Positions 58,939-64,000 of a stretch of 64,000 bases of DNA are shown piece after piece. The notes under the pieces are model-generated. The model did not search any database and was not told where the DNA came from. It was given only the letters and a program-made list of their open reading frames with translations. The position numbers and the translations under genes were made by a program. Position 1 is the stretch's first letter; each line of letters opens with the position of its first letter. Source of the DNA: Macrolepiota albuminosa (Eukaryota > Basidiomycota > Agaricomycetes > Agaricales > Agaricaceae); assembly GCA_027475525.1 (NCBI GenBank), contig JAMWFC010000040.1, positions 62,001 to 126,000 of the forward strand, given 5' to 3'.

Positions 58939-60600
58939 GGAGGAGCAGTGTTTACTCTGGAAGGTGATGCCGACACAATAGCTGCATATATAGCCACTCA
59001 GGCCTCAAGGAAAAGTGACGATGACAACAGAATTTGCAGGCATAGCCTCAGATGCTATCCCAATGATGGGCTCCATTGAGGAAGTTGAAGCCCTGGAATT
59101 CAAAACATTAGTTGCTTTGGAAGAGGATCTCAGGATAGGAATCAATTGCAACAATCACCTGATAAATAATTCAAAGGGTGAAATCGCATTGACAAGTTCA
59201 AACAGTCCGACCATGTCATTCTACCTAGATTCTGAGCCAAAGTACACATCTCACCAGACTCTTCTGACTTTACCTCTCTGACCATGATTTCCAAAAGACC
59301 TCTTTGAGGTGTAGGTGGCACTGCTATCTTTGCAAAGGGAATGGGAAGCATACAACTCATAGCAAATAAAGGCACTTGCATCAAAATAGAGAATTCATTG
59401 TATATTTCAAAGTCTGCTGTAAAACTACTCTTAGTCAGCAAACTTGCAAAATGAGCCAAGATAATCACCACATTTGACAACACAGGAGCTACTCTAGTCT
59501 AAAAGTCCACAAAGTCTATAATTGCCACTGCCACACTTATTCTCCAGAAAGACCTATATGTGGTGAGCTTAGCCCCCAACCTTGCATATGCCACCCATGC
59601 CTCACCTAACATCAAAACTTGGCACAGAAAACTGGGCCATGCAAATTACCAGGCAATACTTCAGATAGCATGAGCTAGGATGATCTGCTCAAGACCTTCT
59701 CCTTAAAGCCTCTTAAATGTAATCATTGCATTCTCAGTAAACAGGCACATATGCCAGTACTGAAGGAAAGGAAAAAGGGAGAAGGGCATAGGGCATTGCA
59801 ATGGCTTGAAAAGATATGGGTAGACCTAGCAGGTCAATCTATAGTAACATCATGTACCAGCAACAATTAGATTATGAATATAGTAGACAATTTTACAAAC
59901 AAACCGTGGTCTATCCCTCTAAAGTCCAAAGATGATGGGTTTCCAGAGTTGCAGGCCTGGATTCTGGCTCATGAGAGAGAAATTGCGAGAAAGTAAAAAT
60001 TCTACACACTGGACAAGATGGTGAGTTTAATAGGATCGACTATAAGGAATGGTATAGATTGAGAGGCATAATCCTAGAAGTTGGTGCCCCATATACATCT
60101 GCCCACATTGGCTGAGTAGATAATATGCACTGCACATTGATGGGGAAGGCTTGTTCAATGCAGATTGCCTCAAAATGTCTACCATTCCTATGAGATAAAT
60201 TCTATCTTACAGCTGCACACCTGCATGGCAAAACAAAGACATCTGCTGTTGACAATACCACACCTGACAAGTTATGGTATGGAGTAAGACCTGATTACTC
60301 ATATATTTGGGAGATTGGCTGTAGAGTATTTATCTTGATCCTAGGCAAGCACAACTCTAAAGTATATAAAAGATCAATTGAATGCCTGTTAATAGGCTAT
60401 GACATGAATTCAAAGGCATATAGATGCTACAATAGGCAACACAGAAGATCTACAGCTCATATCACATATGCTTCATTAAGAGTCATGATGACCAGCCACT
60501 AATAGAACATCCTGCACCTCAGGATGTGAACAAAACTATACCTCCAACAATACAATTCATATCAATTAATTCGAATACCCAACCATCAACAAAAACTCAT
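58939..60600 (+). pseudogene. copia protease and integrase region, decayed
   Basis: Scattered fragments: a degenerate protease region (59,350-59,520), the GAG-pre-integrase HxxxH/CxxC region (LGHANYQAI at about 59,634, PLKCNHCILSKQ at 59,700-59,740), and integrase pieces (YTSAHIG, DKLWYGVRPDYSYI, 60,080-60,330). Frame broken repeatedly. Confidence 0.65.
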
Positions 60601-61049
60601 GATGAAGACAAGCCCATATCAATTCCTGGTATTGTTGAACCTGACTTGACCCAACCTGAACCAGTGGCAACCATTCCACCACCACAGGCACCTCCAGCAC
60701 TGGCACCAGTGAATGAGGTAACTCAGCTATGGTGTTCAGGATGGATGACAATACTGACAGTGAAGGCAGCTCCGGACAATGTGCAGCAGGAAACTCGACT
60801 AGAGAAAGCAGTAAGAGAAGCAAAAGAGTTAGCAGACAGGGTCAAGAAAGCCAGAAAAGAACAACAAACAGCACTGGAAGACTTGCAATGTGAGGTACTG
60901 GAGATCGAGCATGATGCAAGTGTGAGCAATGAACTCAATTGTATTATGATAGCATTGAACATGATTAGGGATCCACACAACACAGATCCAGATGGTGATC
61001 CAGATACACCAAGGATGTTGGAGGAGGCTAAATCATCATCAGACTAGTC

Positions 61050-62530
61050 AAGGTAGAAAGCATCTTACTGTGAAGAACTAAATTCACTGCAGAAAATGGG
61101 AGTTTGGAAACTAGTTCTGCATGAGAAAGTATCAGCAGGGCAAAAGATATTCAAAGGATGCCCTATCTTTACAATCAAACAAGATAAATGTGGCAACATC
61201 ACAAGGTTCAAGACTACAAGGCTTTACTATGGTACAAGGAAGAGACTTTGAGAAGATGACCTCACTGACAGCATGTGTGGAATCATGGTGGATTCTTCTT
61301 CACTTAGTGGCTGCAAGGAGTTGGGATGCAACTCAAATTGATGTCAAGATGGCATTTTTGAATGGAGTTTTACCTAAGGAGGAGCAGATTCACATGCAAC
61401 AACTGAAGGGCTTTGAGGAGAGAGGCAAAGAGGATTGGGTATGCAAACTGGTGAGACTATTGTATGGAATGAAGCAAGCAGGCCATATTTGGAATAAAAC
61501 ACTGGACAATGTCATGAGGAGACTGGATTTCAACTAATTGAGTTGTGAGGCATGCATCTATTACTGGAAGTCTGACCAAGGAACAGTGATTACAGATGTC
61601 TGCGTTGATGATTTTTTAGCAATTGCAAGCTCAAAGACTGGAAATGACAGCTTCAAGGAGGAGTTGAGGAAGGTATGGAATATCTTAGACATGGGGACTC
61701 CACGATACATTGTAGGAATTGCGGTAAAATGGGACCACCCCCATTGACATGTATTCCTTTCACAAACAACTCTCATTGACAAACTCACATTCCAATATGG
61801 CCAATCTGAGGCTTTCCCTCTGATAGTCTCCATGGAACCAGGATTAAAACTTTGTTAATAGACCAATTGCTGCTTAGTGACGCAGATTGCAAGAAGTTAG
61901 AGAGGATTCCTTATAGGAATCTAGTTGGCAGACTACTCTGGCTGGCCATATCCACTCACCCAGACATTCAGTATGCAATACAGCAATTGTCACAGTTTCT
62001 AAATTGCTACTCATACACTCATTGGAATGCTGTGATATGAGTTCTCCCACTACTTAAAAGGCATACACTCAATACAATTACGACTTGGTGGGGACACACC
62101 AATAAACTTGGTGGGTTTCACAGACTCAGATTGGGCAAAGTGTTGGAGAATATGCATGGTTACTAGGTGCCAGCTTAATATTGTGGGCAACACAGAAACA
62201 AAAAATGGTTGCGGCTTTCTTATGCAAGACAGAGTATATGGCTGCATTTAAGGCAGTGCAGGAGTGTATCTGATTGTGAATGGTGTTGAGGGCATTGGGA
62301 CATTCACTGGACAAAGCCATGACAATACTCTGTGACAATAACTCTGCAATATACCTATTAGAAGACCTACTTTTACATTCACACATCAAACATGTTGATA
62401 TAAAGTACCATTTTCTACAGGAACATGTCATGATAAAAGAGGTTTAGATGTGCTACATCAATATAAAAGACAACATTGCAAACATATTTACCAAGGCCTT
62501 ACCTGCCTCACAGTTTACCTGCCTATGCAA
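61050..62530 (+). pseudogene. copia reverse transcriptase and RNase H
   Basis: RT: WDATQIDVKMAFLNGVLPKE (motif A of copia RT), VCKLVRLLYGMKQAGHIWNK, then after one TAA a motif-C segment VCVDDFLAIA (61,597-61,626; the YVDD box is CVDD). RNase H pieces (RNLVGRLLWLAISTHPDIQY, 61,916-61,975; LCDNNSAIYL near 62,328). These are the Ty1/copia RT signature blocks. Confidence 0.88.
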
Positions 62531-62596
62531 TATCATGAATTTACAGTAACACAATTTCATATGAGAAGGAGCACCACACTTTATAGTGAGGAGGAG

Positions 62597-62863
62597 TGTT
62601 ACAATCCAGAGGTTTAGGACACTGTAAGTGTGCCTGACCCTTTCATATATCACACCATTTATATACCATTGTCATATATCAGACAAAGCTACCATAGAGT
62701 ACATATATTCATCTACTGGCAAATGGGCACCCTCAGTCATTTCTACACAGACTAAGGGTAAGTGATAATGTTGACTATACAATATATAAATACTTACTTA
62801 TCTCACCTAGATCAGAACTTACTGTCTGTCTTAATCTAGGTTACCCAGTGTTAGATTCCAACA
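62597..62863 (+). repeat. copia 3' LTR
   Basis: Ends TGTTACAATCC and TTCCAACA. Preceded by a purine tract (gtgaggaggag) fitting a polypurine tract, and followed by atagt. Confidence 0.9.
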
Positions 62864-62868
62864 ATAGT

Positions 62869-64000
62869 ATGTCAAGCTGTCATTGTGATGACATGCGACT
62901 CAATTCACTGTGTCCACCATGGTCTCTACATGTACATCTATCACACTAGCCAAATCCCAAGGTTTCATATCAAATATCTCTGTGAGATCAAGAATAATTT
63001 TGCAGGTCCATCAGCTTTGAACTATTGCCAGAATCTTTCAACCAATATAATTTATATCTACTGCATACATAGTGACTTGGAAAGGTCAATACAAAAATAT
63101 CTTATATCTCTAATTATGACTTCCTCTTTGCTGACTCTTCAAATGCCTTGACTATATATGCCTCTGATACTCACCACAACTCAAAAATCTAATAAGGCTA
63201 CAAATAACACTACAACTTCAAAATTGACTGAATCAGGATAAAGCAAAGAGCAGGAGAGATAGAAAGGAATATTGCTTTGATTTGAATACTACAGAATTTC
63301 AATTTTTTTTCTCACATGTATTGTTTTTTTTTTTTGAGAATTCATGCTCACATTTGATGGTTTGTTGATTAATTCAGCTATGAACAAAGGAGATACTCAG
63401 CTATTAGCAGTATTAAATTTGAGAAGTTTCTTTTTTAGGCATCAATGTTAATGTGCTATAATTTGTCTTCTGAATCAAAGGGCTGGTTACAGTATGACAC
63501 ATTTATAATTAGGACAGAAAGAAGCATCCAAAAAGTATTGGATGGTCTCATTTAAATGCAAACAAATTAAAGTTCAAGAATTAGTTTGAGTTCAATTATT
63601 TCAAACAATTTATACATGTAATATTAGTATGACTTCAATTTGCATATCACATTTAACAGTCTTCTTCTTTTTCTACCTACTTTTTCTTTCTTCAAGAGTA
63701 GTATAATGTAGTTATAGAGTTTTGTTAAGTTCTTGATTTTTTAAGTCTTTCAAATGCATAAAATTCAGTTCTACAAGTGTAGAGATGACAGTAAAAAAAA
63801 GACTAAAGTTGCTATGCTATAAATGTCTAAATAAGGCTGAGACCAGCCTACTCCATTACAAGTAGTCAAACAAACAATTACTAATCTGGTAATTGGAGAT
63901 CATTTTTGGCTGCTTTAAATGCAGAAATCAAGAATACAACAAGAAAAAGAGCTGTTTATTATATTGGCTAAATTATTTTCAAGATTAAACTGTTAAAGCC
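62869..64000. other. AT-rich, no gene recognised
   Basis: Resumes the sequence interrupted by the copia insertion at 57,454. Short ORFs only. Composition resembles decayed TE. Confidence 0.45.

Larger units (their letters stand above)
57455..62863 (+). mobile_element. Ty1/copia LTR retrotransposon, full-length but dead
   Basis: 5' LTR 57,455-57,788 and 3' LTR 62,597-62,863, both TGTTACAATCC...GATTCCAACA, flanked by the 5-bp target-site duplication atagt (57,450-57,454 and 62,864-62,868). Internal order gag, integrase, RT/RNase H is the copia order. Stops and frameshifts occur throughout, with CpG loss. Confidence 0.92.

Overview
This window reads as genomic DNA of a filamentous basidiomycete, most likely an Agaricomycete. 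Two host-gene islands sit in a sea of mostly dead transposable elements (TEs). The evidence is the many short (about 45-60 bp) GT-AG introns, the gene families present (GH11 xylanase, Chs7-type chaperone, BTB proteins, GH5 exo-glucanase, DUF1212/ThrE membrane protein) and the TE set (Ty3/gypsy chromoviruses, Ty1/copia, a LINE with RNase H, pogo-like and other DDE transposases). No prokaryotic signals, CRISPR arrays or rRNA genes were seen.

Layout. 1-7,399 is a minus-strand Ty3/gypsy element with two aspartic-protease domains, cut by an inverted LTR of its own family. 7,400-9,753 is a 5'-truncated chromovirus (integrase plus chromodomain) with its 3' LTR. 9,754-18,000 is AT-rich, CpG-depleted TE debris including a decayed DDE transposase and LTR fragments. 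18,600-29,350 is gene island 1: a GH11 xylanase (-), a candidate small secreted protein (+), a BTB gene (+), CHS7 (+) and a second BTB gene (-). 29,499-36,131 is a gypsy element whose gag-to-RNase H core is inverted relative to its LTRs and integrase. 36,906-37,345 is a pogo-like transposase remnant. From 37,360 to 48,163 lies a second, direct-orientation copy of the CHS7/BTB block, split by a 6.6 kb LINE and a small inserted element. 49,138-56,502 is gene island 2: a GH5 exo-beta-1,3-glucanase and a DUF1212/ThrE membrane protein. 57,455-62,863 is a full-length copia element with a perfect 5-bp target-site duplication. The last 1.1 kb is AT-rich debris.

Three themes go beyond a gene list. (1) Seventeen adjacent direct duplications share exactly the same 77-bp period and fall in unrelated sequence. 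Where they hit coding sequence, removing one copy restores the frame. This is almost certainly an assembly artefact (unmerged k=77 overlaps). (2) TE copies have lost CpG by C-to-T and G-to-A transition, while gene islands keep it. In two elements the LTR next to a gene island keeps CpGs that its partner LTR lost. (3) The CHS7/BTB block was duplicated. The second CHS7 is dead but both BTB copies look intact.

The host genes suggest a cell-wall and plant-wall theme (xylan digestion, beta-1,3-glucan trimming, chitin synthase export), but they are not an operon-like system. I did not find a convincing, previously undescribed biological system. The tandem double protease of the first gypsy element and the CpG-decay boundaries are the most biologically interesting signals.
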